Shown here: positions 35,768 to 48,849 of the stretch, piece after piece | Position numbering within the stretch: the first letter of the stretch is position 1 | Layout: each line of letters opens with the position of its first letter | DNA from: Vicia villosa | Taxonomy: Eukaryota > Streptophyta > Magnoliopsida > Fabales > Fabaceae | DNA length: 64,000 bases | Assembly: GCF_029867415.1 (NCBI RefSeq) | Contig: NC_081185.1 | Span: 133,445,753 to 133,509,752, forward strand | Direction: 5' to 3' | Translations under genes and position numbers: made by a program | The notes under the pieces: generated by a model | Databases searched by the model: none | Told to the model about the DNA's origin: nothing | The model's input: only the letters and a program-made list of their open reading frames with translations

Positions 35768-38700
35768 TATTAAATACTCGTGTATATTAAATCATTGGTG
35801 GATGAAGGAAGTATCAACACTTAATTTTTCTCACTTTGCTAATTATTTACAACTTTAGAGAAGCATAATCTAAAATAACTTGTACATGTGAGAGAGAACT
35901 TTCGTTTTGTGAACATCTTACTACCTCATCCCGAATATTCTTCAGTAAATAACAGCCAGCCTCATGAACTAATACATTATAACTTTCACAATCTATACTA
36001 CTGAATCAACTGAAGGCGATGCCACCATAAAACGAAGATGACAGAGCTTAAAAGAAACATTATATTCACTCAGTGATGGAGAGGGATGATGCATTCCCCA
36101 CCTTGAGAGCCAACCATAGAAAACTGCAGAATGACAAGCATAGTACAACCAACATCACTATGATAACTGCTTGGAGTGAAATGTATGGAGCCACAAAGAA
36201 CACGATAGCAATTGTAGCGCTTTGCCATATCTTTAGCTGTGCGAAAGCCCCTTCCTGCACCATAGAGTAATATCAATTTGATATTAGAGATATTGGTAAA
36301 AGAAAAAATGATGAAGAAATGAATCAAACAAAAAGCATATGCACAATATGAGATCGAACAATAAATACTGAGAATGTCTATGATGAAATTAAATGTGTTT
36401 CTGCGTAATGAAAGGCGTAGATTGCAATTGTATACCATGTCATGCTTAAATAGCATTCCTAGCAAAGCATTGAGCTGCGTCATTAGAACTCCATTGCCGA
36501 TGCCCAATAATGCAGCCAAAAAGAGTATATATGAAGTACCGAAAAATCCGCTAGATATGCTGCAATAGGAACGCCAAAGAAAATATAGGCGAAAGGAAAT
36601 TACATGAGGGAAATAATATCCATAAACATCAGCCAAACATAAGGAATATTGCAAACCTGAAATTTAGCAGAAGTAATATCAGTGCAAGAGCTTGAACAAA
36701 AGCTCCAAAAGAAACTATTGATGTAATGGATGTGAGACCAGAGGTGAGACGACCAGCGGCTAGAGAACACTGAGCAAAGAAAAACAGATATAAGAAAGAA
36801 TAAGAAAGAAATGCTCGCAAGCATGACGTGATAAAGTCACTTTCGAACCACCACCCAAGGGACTACAGTTTTGCATTTCATGTCAATACTTACTATTCCA
36901 TCAAAAGCTCCATATGCTGCCATTGCAATACCAACACCGGAGACACCAATTGCTGGAGTTACAATGTACTTGGTAAATTCCGCCCTGTGAAAAAGTATTT
37001 CAGTAAGAAACATTACAGAATAGACGGGAACGAAAACAAGAACTCAGAACCGTTATTGAAGATCACGAGGAAAATAACTTATGGTTCATGTGAAATTACC
37101 ATACAAATGCCTGTTGTAGACCTGAATATGCTATAAGGGGTATGATCAACAACATCTTCACATCAGACAATGCACTTGCGAGTGAGCTACATAGAGACTT
37201 GAGGGACTTTGATTCACCAGCATCAGCTTCTGAATGCTTGTATCCTTCCTCAATCTTACCACTCCGTTTATGCAGGAAGCACAGTAGTATAGCACCAAAG
37301 GTCATAACAAAAAGGAAGACAACAAACAATAAAGTTGTGCCGTTGGTACCTCCTCCCTGCAGTGATGAGAAACGAAATCAAATCTGAGGAATATGTAAAA
37401 TATTCTAAATCAAAACTTGCTAGCATATGAAATGAGAACTCATTAGTGAAGGGTACAGCAAAAAACCAACTCATATTTGGACTTCCTTGGAAAAGTTTGC
37501 ATATTGTACAAAACTAACATATTTCCAAATATTGAACAAACATAGTTTTTTATAACTAAAACAACATGAATACAAAATACAAAGTTTTTGTTAATTATTT
37601 CCATAACCTGGATTGTGGCAAAAGGTACGTAAAAACTTACTGTATGTTCTTTTCTAACAGAAATATTAAAGCTCAACTAAATTTGGACCAAGATTTCTGG
37701 TAATCATAAACTACTTATATTCCGTCATAAGCAGCAACTTTTCATTTATGGAATATAAGGATAATTTTCTTGATTATCAAAGCAAAAAGATGACACAAAA
37801 CCATTTTCAAAATATGAAGACTAACCAACACATACCTGCCCATCACTGAGTAGAGAAAATGTAATAAGATTTCCAATAAACTGCAAAACAGATTTAAAAA
37901 AGGAATCAATTTTGAACTCTAAGTAGTTTTTTTAAAGTCAAAGTCTTAAATAAAAATATTACAACCTGATGAAGTGCATACACACTCCAGAATTCCCCAT
38001 TGAAGTCACCAATTACTGCACCTTCATGTAAATTGTTATCTATAGCATGACTACGTGCAGTGGAAGTTAGATATGTTCCCTGTCCAACCCATATAATAGA
38101 AGCACAAAACCCAAGATACACAGAAGCCGGAACCAGTGTATACCTGCATAACACTCACTCAATGGTTACTCATATGCAAAATAAGTTACAATCATGATAA
38201 ACTCATCAATATCGAAAACAAGTTATCTCGCACTTGCAGTTACCAATTAGGCTTCAAATTTGCAGCCAAGTAGAGCCAATAACCAGAAGTTCCAATAATC
38301 AAAGCATTCTTAGATCCAAGAATCCGCACCACCAAAGAAGCAAACACAGAAAAAAACGTAAACGACAAATAAAGTATCCCAAGCGAAATCGTACCCAAAT
38401 CCTCCTCCTAAAAATTCAAAAATAATTACTATTACAATCACACCAGCACTGAAATTCAGCATCACAAACACAATCAAGAGAAATGAAAACTTACAGTATT
38501 GAGAGTGCTCTGTAAATTTTGAGCAGCTCCATAAGTAAGAAAGATCAATAAAAACGATAAAGTCAAAATATGAACATCTCTGGTGTGCCTTTTACACGGT
38601 TGAAGTTGAAGCAGTGATTCATCGGAAACAACCAATGGCGTTTCTTCGTCGCAGCAAGTATTTACAGAAGCCATTGGTTGAAGTTGTGGATGCAGTTTAT

Positions 38701-38880
38701 AGATATTTATTTATACACACAACAAAAAATGACAAACCTAAATTGGTTGCTTCACGACGTTGACAGCAACAGAAAAATTGTCGGCACGTTAAAATTTACG
38801 ATCATAGAATATTGGAAATTTGTGAATGAGAACATGCAGCCAGTAAAGATTCAGAATATTATAATTGAGAACATGTAGCA
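35768..38880 (-). repeat. Tandem duplication block, copy A (UNC93-like gene plus flanks)
   Basis: Homologous to 42112-45180. Homology includes the 3' flank (shared GTATCARCACTTAATTTTTC, TTTTAGAGAAGC), all nine exons and introns, and about 200 bases upstream of the start codon (shared TCACGACGTTGAC, ACAGAAAAATTG, CGGCACGTTA). Confidence 0.92.
36066..38674 (-). CDS. UNC93-like membrane protein, copy A
   Basis: Nine exons on the minus strand: 38495-38674, 38244-38407, 37966-38143, 37836-37880, 37100-37356, 36894-36984, 36657-36769, 36436-36559, 36066-36254. The total is 1,341 bases (446 residues), in phase throughout with GT-AG introns. It has a short acidic N-terminus (DEETPLVV) and then many hydrophobic segments typical of a 10-12 pass transporter-like protein. 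Family signatures are YGAAQNLQSTLNT, LGTISLGILYLSF, GSKNALIIGTSGYWLYLAAN, WVGQGTYLTSTAR, SGLQQAFVW, GIGNGVLMTQLNALLGMLF and EGAFAQLKIWQSA. UNC93-like proteins are major-facilitator-type integral membrane proteins, linked to potassium-channel regulation in worms and to K+ and stress responses in Arabidopsis. The exact role here is not known. It appears intact and is the downstream member of a tandem pair. Confidence 0.93.
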
Positions 38881-39789
38881 GTTTCTTTGAGTCTGATTCT
38901 TCTTCCTATAAGAGTACTTTTACATGAATGGTGAATGGTAGTTGGGAAAGAAAATGAGAAAAAAATTATATAAAATACCAAAACCAGTCTGTGATGTTTT
39001 GGAGGGAAATGTCTAAAACATTACTTTATTGAGCTGTTGAATTTTTATATGCGAATGTGCTATTGAAATTGAAATGATATAAAATGCAATGAATCATCAC
39101 TTGATGTTTTCAATCTTAACAATAATGCATTTATGTTATTTACTAAAATAATTAATTGAAAACGTGGGGCAAATTTTTTTTAAGGTGACTAATGATTTTT
39201 ATTTAATTAATTAATTATGTTTTTTAGGTTAGTAATAATGTAGAGAAAGCTTAAAAAACGTGTCGAAATATTTGATTTTGAGTAAGTGGACAAAGAAAAT
39301 ATTAATTTAATAATAAAAACTTCATAATTAATATAGTGGGTGGTGGGAGAACCCATGATTTGTTTTATTTTATTTAAAATAAATATTTAAATATTTTAAC
39401 AAGATGACACGTATTTGTTAAGTGTGAGGTTCTGTTTTGTGAAAATATAGTATTTGGTTAATAAGATATCTGATAGTTATAATTTATGATTGATGGTCGA
39501 TAGCTGATATCTTAATATTTTTAGTTGATGATTGAAGATTTATAGCTGATAAGTTAATTGAAATATTTGATAAAATTAACAGTTCAATTAGTTAATAAAT
39601 TAAAATAACATTAAAGACATTTATATATAATTATTTTATTTTAAATTAAATTAGACTTTTAGTAATAGGTTTTAGTTAAAATAATAAGGGCAAAAATTAA
39701 AGAAAAAATTATAAGCTATGAAGTATAGGATAAAATGTTATTTAAAATAGCATATGAAAAATGAGTTATAAGCTAATTAAATAAGTTAG
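38681..39789. other. Intergenic stretch between UNC93 copy A and the LINE
   Basis: The first 200 bases are the copy A promoter side, homologous to upstream of copy B. The rest is AT-rich DNA without genes. It contains a short repeated GATTGATGGTCGATAGCTGAT / TTGATGATTGAAGATTTATAGCTGAT motif around 39487-39555. Confidence 0.5.
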
Positions 39790-42110
39790 AACCGGTGCTT
39801 AATTTTATTTCTCCCAGAATCGAAGAAAGTGATAACCATCAGTTAATTCAGCCGTTGACAAGAGAGGAAATCCATGCTGCCCTGTTTGCTATGCACCCAG
39901 ATAAATCCCCCGGGCCGGATGGATTTAATTCGGCGTTCTTTCAGAATTTCTGGGCTGTTTGTGGGGATGACATTTTTTACGCGGCGACATCGTGGTTGGA
40001 ACGTGGGTTTTTTCCTCCTACCATAAATGATACTAATATCTGCCTTATCCCTAAAGGGGTAAATCCTATTTCCATGAAGGATTTTAGACCCATCTCGTTG
40101 TGCAATGTGGTTTATAAAATTATTTCGGAAGCTCTTGCTAATAGACTGAAGGTGCTTCTAGATAAGTGTGTGTCCGAGGAACAATCTGCGTTCGTGGAGG
40201 ATAGATTCATTCTTAATAATGCTATGATTGCTACAGAAATTACACATACTCTCGAAAGAAGGACGAAAGGCAATAAAGTGCACTTGGCTCTTAAAATTGA
40301 TATCAGTAAGGCTTATGATCGGGTGGATTGGGGATTTTTAAGAGGAATGCTGACCAGGATGGGTTTTGCAGAGAAATGGATACATTGGATGATGATGTGC
40401 GTTACTTCGATTCACTATTTTGTTCTTGTTAATTCGGATGCCATAGGACCTATTGAACCAGGAAGAGGATTGAGACAAGGGGACCCTCTGTCTGCTTATC
40501 TTTTCATTCTTATCTCTAAAGGGTTGTCTACCCTGATGAAAGAGTCGGTGACCAGCGGAAATATCCACGGGGTTCAAATTTGTAGAGGGACACCTATTGT
40601 GTCCCATCTACTTTTTGCTGACGACTGTTTTCTGTTTTGCAGTGCAAATCTTACGGAAGTTATATACCTGATGAGTTTACTTGACACCTATGCAGCTGCA
40701 GCTGGTCAGGAGATTAATTTGATAAAATCAGAAGTATTCTTTAGTCATAACTTAAGCCTGCCGGCGCAAGAGGATCTTGCAAATATTATGGGAGTTCGGC
40801 ATGTGCTGGGAACAGGAAAATATTTGGGATTGTCGTCTATGATAGGAAGGAGCAAGAAGGCTATTTTTTCTTTTATTAAGAATCGCATTTGGAATCGCAT
40901 CAATTCTTGGAAAGGGCGATCTTTATCCGGAGCAGATAAAAAAATTATGATCAAGTCAGTTTTGCAAGCTATTCCAACTTACATCATGAGCATCTTCATT
41001 CTTCCGGATGTGGTTGCTAATGAGATTGAAAAAATGTTAAATTCATTTTGGTGGGGTGGAGGTTCTAACAACAAAGGAATAAGATGGAAGGCTTGGGATA
41101 AATTGACTTGTCCGAAAGCTGATGGAGGCTTGGGTTTTCGGGATTTTAAGGCGTTTAACTTTGCTATGGTGGCTAAGCAAGGCTGGTTCCTCATGACAAA
41201 TCCGAATGCTTTAGTGTCCAGAATCTTCAAAGCGAGGTATTTTCTGAGATCTAGTTTTCTTGATTCTAAGTTGGGTTATAATCCTAGCTTTGTTTGGCGG
41301 AGTATTTGGAAGGCTAGAGAAGTCCTTACTCTTGAATGTAGATGGCGGATTGGTGATGGTAGAAACATAAGGGTTATGAATGAACCATGGGTAAGGGGGA
41401 GTAGAGAAGGCTGTTTAATGGGTCCTCAAAATCAAGTGGTTCGAGATATTTTACGAGTTCCATTGACAGAAGAAGCAGTTGAAGACCGTATGGTCTAGAA
41501 GGATGATGCTAACGGTAATTATAGTGTTCGGTCGGGATATAGAATTTGAGGGAAGCATCAGAAAAGTGGTGGCTCGATTAAGGAAGAAGTTTATTGGAGT
41601 AACCTTTGGAATATAATAGCTCCGGCTCGTGTGAAACATCTTCTTTGGAGGATTTGTAGCGATTGTCTCCCAACCAAGGATCTCAGGTCCCTTATCTTTG
41701 ATATTTGTATGAAGGAGGATAGGAATATCGCAGGAAGAGTGGCGGTTATGTTGGAAGGGTTGTGGAAGAATAAGAACGATTTTGTTTGGCATAATGAAAA
41801 GAAAGACGCATCTAAACTTGGATGGCTAGCATTCTACAAGTGGCAAGATTGGTTTATGGCCCAAAATATTCGGGAGCCGCGGTTAGTCAACGGAGAAGTG
41901 GTTTCATGGAACCCGCCGCCTCTTGGTAGTTTTACATGTAATGTGGACGCCGCCTTTAACAAGCGTGTAGGGACTACGAATCAAGGGTGGTGTATCCGTA
42001 ACGATCATGGTAACTTTGTTGCTGCAGGTGCTGCTTGGGATGGTAGTATTTTCTCGATGCTCGAAGCGGAAGCCTTAGCTCTTAACGGAACAATAAAGCG
42101 AAGTCAGTGA
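39790..42110 (+). pseudogene. L1-type LINE, truncated at both ends and internally deleted
   Basis: A 567-codon ORF (39795-41498) carries a non-LTR reverse transcriptase: MHPDKSPGPDGFN, FRPISLCNVVYKIISE, DISKAYDRVDW, RQGDPLSAYLFI, the catalytic FADD (about 40615-40626), and the C-terminal region with FWWGG and KADGGLGFRD. A TAG at 41497-41499 ends it. A zf-RVT-like block follows (NIIAPARVKHLLWRICSDCLPT, about 41608-41670), which then jumps into an RNase H-like domain (CNVDAAFN, AEALALNG) ending at 42110. The endonuclease half is missing at the 5' end (usual for L1). The zf-RVT is cut short internally. The 3' end lacks a poly-A tail and stops where the duplicated UNC93 block begins. Dead element. 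Confidence 0.92.
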
Positions 42111-42111
42111 T

Positions 42112-45100
42112 TAATATTAAATGCGTGTGTACATTAAACCATTCCATTGGTGGAAAAAGTATCAGCACTTAATTTTTCTCACTTTGTTAGTTATTTATTT
42201 TAGAGAAGCTTAATCTACAAATATATACATGTGAGAGAAAACTTACATTCTGTGAACATCTTACAAACTCATCTCAAATATTCTTCAGTAAATAACTAAT
42301 AGCCACATGAACTAATAAATTATAACTGTTACAATTTATACAATTAAATCAACCGAAGCCAATGCCACCATAAAACAAAGATGACAGAGCTTAAAAGAAA
42401 CATTATATTCACTCACTGGTGGAGAGTGATGATGCATTCCCCACCTTGAGAGCCAACCATAGAAAACTGCAGAATGACAAGCATAATAGAACCAACATGA
42501 CTATGGTAACTGCTTGGAATGAAATGTACGGGGCCGCAAAGAACATGATAGCAATTGTAGCGCTTTGCCATATCTTTAGCTGTGCAAAAGCCCCTTCCTG
42601 AACCACAAAGTAATATCAATTTGACATTCGAGATTTTGGGAAAAGAAAAAAATGATGAAGAGATGAATCAATCGAAAAAAGCATATGCACAATATGAGAA
42701 CAATAAATAATGAGGATGTCGATGACAATAAAATGTGTTTCTGCTTAATCAAAAGGGCAGATTGCATTTGTGTACCATGTCATGCTTAAATAGCATTCCT
42801 AGCAAAGCATTGAGCTGCGTCATTAGAACTCCATCACCGATGCCCAATAAAGCAGCCAAAAATAGTATATATAAAGTACCGAGAAATCCGCTAGATATGC
42901 TACATCAAGAATGCCAAAGAAAATATAAGTGAATTAAATTACGTGGAGAAAATAATATCCATAAACATCAGCCAAACATAAGGAATATTGCAAACCTGAA
43001 ATTTAGCAGAAGTAAAATTAGTACAACCGCCTGAGCAAAAGCTCCAAAAGAAACTATTGATGTAATGGATGTGAGGCCAGAGGTGAGACGACCAGCGGCC
43101 AGAGAACACTGACATAGTTAAAGAATTAAGACAAAAAAACAGAAAATTGAAGAAAATAAGAAAGAAATGTCCGGAAGCATTAGATAATCAAGTCACTTTC
43201 AAACCACGACTCAAGGAACTACAGTTTTGTATTTCATGTCAATACTTACTATTCCATCAAAAGCTCCATATGCTGCCATTGAAATACCAACACCGGAAAC
43301 ACCAATTGCTGGAGTTACAACGTACTTGGTAAATTCCGCCCTGTGAAAAAGTATTTCGATAACAAATTAAAAAATAGGAAAGGAAATAAGAACTCAGAAC
43401 CATTATTGAAGATCATGAAGAAGATAACTTATGGTTCATATGAAATTACCATACAAATGCTTGTTGTAGACCTGAATATGCTATAAGGGGTATGATCAAC
43501 AACATCTTCACATCAGACAATGCACTTGTGAGTGATCGACATAGAGACTTAAGTGACTTTGATTCACCAGCATCAGCAGCTTCTAAATGCTCGTATCCTT
43601 TCTTACTATTACCACTCCGTTTATGCAGGAAGCACATTAGTATTGCACCAAAGGTCATAACGAAAACGAATACAACAAACAATAAAGTTGTGCCTTTGGT
43701 ACTTCCCCCCTACAGTGATGAGAAACGAAATCAAATCCGAAGAATATGTAAAATATTTCTAAATCAAAACTTGTTAGCATCTGAAATGAGAAGTCAATTT
43801 TTAAGGGAACAACAAAAAACCAAGTCATATTGATACTAGGACTTCGTTGAAAAAGGTTGCATACTGTAGCAAATGTTTATCAAAAGTTATGTGTTTTTCT
43901 AGCAGAAATACCTAAACTCAAATAAATTTGGACCAAGGTTTCAGTCAATCATAAGAAGCAAATTTTCATTTGTAATTTCCACAAGAATGAGCAAACATGA
44001 AAAATATAAAAACTTGATTATTAAAGCAAAAAGATGACACGAGAGTATTTTCAAAATATGAAGACCAACCAACACATACCTGGCCATCACTGAGTAGAGC
44101 AAATGTAATAAGATTTCCAATAAACTGCAAAACAGATTTAAAAATAATCAATTTCCAACTGAGTAGTTTTTATTTAAAGAAACATAAACAATGAAATCAC
44201 CAGTTTTGAGTAAAAAAGTTATGACCTGATGAAGCGCGAAGGCACCCCAGAATTCCCCATTGAAGTCACCAATTACTGCACCTTCGAGTAAATTGTTATC
44301 TATAGCATGTCTGCGTGCAGTGGAAGTTAGATATGTTCCCTGACCAACCCATATTATAGAAGCACAAAACCCAAGATACACAGAAGCTGGAACCAGTGTA
44401 TACCTGCATAACAGTCACTCAATAGTTAATCATATGCAAAAATAAGTTACAATCATGATAAACTCATCAAAACCAAAAACAGTTAGAATAATACATGAAT
44501 ATAAAAAATAAGATAACTCGCACTTGCAGTTACCAATTGGGCTTCAAATTGGCAGCGACATAGAGCCAATAACCAGAAGTTCCAATAATCAAAGCATTCT
44601 TAGATCCAAGAATCCGCACCACCAAAGAAGCAAACACAGAAAAAAACGTAAACGACAAATATAATATCCCAAGCGAAGTCGTACCCAAATCCTCCTCCTA
44701 ACAATTCAAAAACCAACACAATTACAATTACTCACCAGCTTCCAAATTCATCATCAAATTCACTAATACAGTAACATAATAGAAATGAAAACTAACAGTA
44801 TTGAGAGTGCTCTGTAAATTTTGAGCAGCACCATAAGCAAGAAATATCAATAAAAACGCTAAGCTCAAAATATGAACATCTCTGCTATGGCTTTTATGCG
44901 GTTGAAGTTGAAGCGGTGATTCATCGGTAACAACCAAAGGAGTTTCTTCGTCGCGATGAGTAATTGCAGAAGCCATTGGTTCGAGTTCTGGATTCAGTTT
45001 ATGGATATTTATTGATACATAGAATAAAGAATCAAAAACCTAATAGTAATTTGGTTGCGTCACGACGTTGACGCCGCAACAGAAAAATTGCCGGCACGTT

Positions 45101-45180
45101 ACACTTGATTATGCATAGAAGAATTGGAAATTAGTGAATGAGAAATTGTGGTGAGTAAAGATTCGGAATCTTATTATTTA
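42112..45180 (-). repeat. Tandem duplication block, copy B (UNC93-like gene plus flanks)
   Basis: Homologous to 35768-38880. Introns have diverged by indels (for example, a roughly 150-base stretch of copy A intron 4 near 37500-37650 is missing or different in copy B), while exons are close in length and sequence. Confidence 0.92.
42409..44976 (-). CDS. UNC93-like membrane protein, copy B
   Basis: Nine exons on the minus strand: 44797-44976, 44534-44697, 44226-44403, 44080-44124, 43450-43709, 43250-43340, 42996-43108, 42776-42899, 42409-42597. The total is 1,344 bases (447 residues), one codon longer than copy A in exon 5 (EAADAGES against EADAGES). All splice sites are GT-AG, with GTTAGT at the first donor. 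All the family signatures of copy A are kept, including SGLQQAFVW and EGAFAQLKIWQSA. Differences are scattered substitutions, many of them conservative, so both copies appear to have been kept as coding genes. It is the upstream member of the pair; the LINE remnant lies just past its 3' flank. Confidence 0.93.
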
Positions 45181-46535
45181 TATTTATCCTAAGTTTCACC
45201 GTCTCAAAAGATTTATCATTTTCCTTAAATTTATATATGTTTTGATAATATTCGCGGCAAATTTTATTTTTGTGAAATTTTATCTTTCATGCAAATTTTA
45301 AGTAATAAGTGAAATAAAAAAAAAATGTGAAAATTAAAACTAAACAAAAATGATTAGTGAAAAGAGAAGAGTTTTGAAAACGCCGCATTATTGGACATAT
45401 TATGATTGTTTTTAATTTAATAATTGATGGTCAAAGGAATTTATTAGAGATGGAAATATGTGACACCATTTGATAGGAGTTTAATAAAAACGTCATAATC
45501 TGACTTTTAAAAAACTTATTTATTTAAACATGTTATAATTAGATTCTCTAACATATTATATTAAAAAAAAAAAAACATTATTGAATATCGCCTCCTCACA
45601 TTGTTCTTTTAATTAACAAATGTTAATATAACAAAAATCTCCTACATTTATTATTTGTCGCTATCATTCGATCTCTCTTATAAGAGGATAAATGTGTTCA
45701 AAATCAAACCGACCCAATAGAAAACCTTAAATCAAACCAATTTGAAACCGCAATAAATCGCAAGAAATCACATTTGGTTCGAATTTGTTTGGGTCATTTT
45801 CTAACAAAATCAGTTTGTGGTTTATATTTTGTAAACTGAACCAAACCGCGTTATGTTACGACCTAACTTTTATTTAACTCACATTCAACCCAAATTTAAA
45901 CCTATTATATCTTAGTCTTATGATTACGAACAATTTTCTCATCCTTACACATATGATTTCAGTCTCGATCTTCTCAAATCTCTAATAGCATTATTGCGCT
46001 TCTTTGTCACATATATCTTCTCTCTTTTGTTTTTTTTTTTCATCTTCACTAATCTCTCGTCTCTTCTATTTCTTTTTTTATTATAATAAATTTTTATATT
46101 GTTTTATGCTATTATTTTATGCTATCATTTGTAAAAAAAAAATCTTTTGCGGTTCAGATGATTTTTTTCATCAAAATTGTATAAACTGCACCGCAAACAT
46201 CTCTACTCTCTAGAACATATTTTATTTTATTATACTTTTAAAAACATTAAAAGGAGCTCACATAAGGAAAAAGAATACAAGCAGGAGCACATATAAGGAT
46301 TGCAAGTTGAACATCCAAAACGTTTCAAATGTCTCATTTATTTTAACTTTTCCCTCTCCTCAATGAATCCTCTTCTTCTGTCATTTTCTCTCTTTATTCA
46401 AGAAAAACAAGTGTAATATAAGCAAAGAAATAAATAAATAATAAGCGAGAAAAAATATTAAAGAGAACTAAGATAAATTTGTAATAGAAAAGGCCGGTCC
46501 AGGTCTAAGATAAATATTAAAACAAAATGTGTTTG

Positions 46536-46536
<1 letters not shown>
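45181..46536. other. AT-rich intergenic stretch, possible small MITE at about 45690-46205
   Basis: No gene was recognised. A segment rich in AAACCGACC, AACTGAACCAAACCGC and, near 46140-46200, GCGGTTCAG/CTGCACCGC resembles plant MITEs with GGTTTGGTTCGG motifs. Clean terminal repeats and target duplications could not be set. The first 80 bases are the upstream flank of UNC93 copy B. Confidence 0.35.

Positions 46537-46585
<49 letters not shown>
46537..46585. repeat. (AT)n microsatellite
   Basis: About 49 bases of AT dinucleotides. Confidence 0.98.
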
Positions 46586-46587
<2 letters not shown>

Positions 46588-47317
46588 GGACGTATCAACC
46601 TTGTTTAACAATTTATGTTGTCAAGATGCTAACCTCTAACCAATTTTCTCCTCTAGGAACTCAAAGTCCTAGCGTTGAATACGACCATGCAACATAGGGA
46701 AACCCGAATATTTCTTTATGGTAAAAGTTCTCTTGATACCGATGTTGGAGATAACTAAATTCATTTTACTCCTCTTAGTGATAGCGGAGAAGAACACATT
46801 TCATTAAGCAAGATTCACTTTAAGACCAAAAAATCAGGCAAAACGATTTAAGATATAAAAAATGATCCCTGGTTGAGAGTTAGAAACTTTCAGAAGAAGA
46901 AGACCATCACAAAAAAATGGGATAGAGGGGATCCATTACGAGATGACCTGACAGGTTTTCAATGGCCTTTATTGACTGCTCTGATGATTGTCTGCGACAA
47001 AAATTCCTTGCAAATAACAAAAAGATAGGGTGAAAGGGTCATGTTGTCATGATCCTCTATTCGGAACAAAATTTAATATTCGTCTCTCATTCCAAAGAAT
47101 AGACATAGAGGAGTTAGTTACACACTGCATGATCAATTTTATAGTAATGAAAGGAACATTATTCCTCGTAAAAAATTCTAAAAATAATCTCAACTAACAT
47201 AATTTCAGGCATTTTTTATATCTATTTTGAATTGTGATCATGACCCATAGCTTTTATGCATTTCTATACTCTATATACAAATGTAACTAATCCTTTAAAA
47301 GGGGAATTGCTTAAGGA
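46586..47317. other. Stretch with no recognised feature
   Basis: Mixed composition with no ORF of note. It may be an old retroelement piece, but no domain was recognised. Confidence 0.4.
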
Positions 47318-47322
47318 ACTTT

Positions 47323-48843
47323 TATTGGGTTTGGTTGAAAATATATGTTGAAGAAGTCCCACATTACTTAGTTTATTGAAGGAAGAGGGAGTCAAAGGCT
47401 ATATAAAGGATTCAAGTTCTTCGTTACAAGACGCACCAGTCAAAATCACTTTAAGCTTGTATTTGAATTTCTTTATTCTGTTATGCTCTTGTATTAGAGT
47501 GTTGTGAGATGTAGTTAAATATTTGTTTTGGACGGTGTGGGTGTACTGGGGGTCTGAGGTATTTGAGGGTATATTATGTGTTGTAATAATTTTCACGTAG
47601 TGTTATTCTCTGGTTGTCTATTGACAACGGTCGTGGTTTTTTTTCCGGTTTTGGAGTTTCCACGTTAATCTCTCGTGTTGTTATTTTTTTCCTCTTTTTT
47701 CTCTATGTTTGTTATTTTACCAACAACTGGTATCAGAGCTTTTGGTTCGATCTGGGGATATGAGTTCTTAGTATGTACTGTGGTTGAAGCTTTGTTTGAT
47801 CTTCCATATCAGAAAAGAAGGGTTGTGTTGTGAAAGAGTTGTTGAGCTGCAGTCATAAGTTCCACTGGGCAGTTTGGGTTAGAGAAATTGATGGAAGAAT
47901 TATTTTTTGACTTGTGAAAAGTTCAAGTCAAAGATGTGTTGATAAAATCAAGATTACACAACGTGCAAGATTATGTCGGTGGTTGAAGAGCTTCCTGCCA
48001 ACAAGAAAGTTACACCATAAATTTTCAACCTGGTTTTTGGCAAGTGAAAATTCTTGGAGTGGTTTAACTTCAAGTGAAATTTATTCTTCATGATAAAGTA
48101 TATTATTATCGGGGATGACAATGTGAAATTCTTGAACTGGTTAATCTTCAAGTATATTCTTCATGAAAGAGTATGATAGTTTTAAAACTATGATTGTCGG
48201 GGAAGACAATGTGAAAATTTTTGGAGTGGTGTAGCTTCAAGTGATTATACTCTTTATGGTGTAGTATGATTGTCGGTGAAGACAATGAAAGTTGATGTAT
48301 TATTTTCAATCAAGATGAAGATTGATGAGATTGCTTGAAAATATACATGTTGATACTCTTTATGGTGGAGTATGATTGTGGGTGAAGACAATGAAAGTTT
48401 ACGTATTATTTTCAATCAAGGTGGAGATTGTTGGGTTTGGTTGAAAATATATATGTTGAAGAAGTCCCACATTGCTTAGTTTTGTGAAGGAAGAGGGAGT
48501 CCAAGGCTATATAAAGGATTCAAGTTCTTCGTTACAAGATGCACCAGTCAAAAGCACTTTAAGCTTGTATTTGACTTTTTTGTTCTCTTATGCTCTTGTA
48601 TTAGAGTGTTGTGAAATGTAGTTAAATATTTGATTTGGAGGGTGTCGGTGTACTGGGGCTCTGGGGTATTTGAGGCTATATTATGTGTTGTAACAATTTT
48701 CACATAGTGCTATTCTCTGGTTGTCTATGACAATGGTCGTGGTTTTTTCTTTGGTTTTTTCTTCGATTTTATAGTTTTCACGTTAATCTCTTGTGTTGTT
48801 ATTTTGTTCCTCTTTTTTCTCTATGTTTGTTATTTTCCCAACA
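47323..48843 (+). mobile_element. Short non-autonomous LTR retrotransposon (TRIM/LARD-like)
   Basis: The 5' LTR is 47323-47725 (403 bp) and the 3' LTR 48429-48843 (415 bp), clearly the same sequence. Both end CCAACA; the 3' LTR begins TGTTGGG, while the 5' LTR begins TATTGGG, a TG to TA change. A primer-binding site TGGTATCAGAGC, complementary to initiator tRNA-Met, lies at 47728-47739, two bases after the 5' LTR. A purine-rich AAGGTGGAGAT precedes the 3' LTR. A perfect 5-bp target duplication ACTTT flanks it (47318-47322 and 48844-48848). The internal 703 bp has no ORF. It carries a direct repeat of about 110 bases (GTATGATTGT..GTGAAGACAATGAAAGTT and ATTATTTTCAATCAAG) ending in a polypurine-like GATGAAGATTG/GGTGGAGATTG. 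It must rely on proteins from another element. Confidence 0.95.
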
Positions 48844-48849
48844 ACTTTA

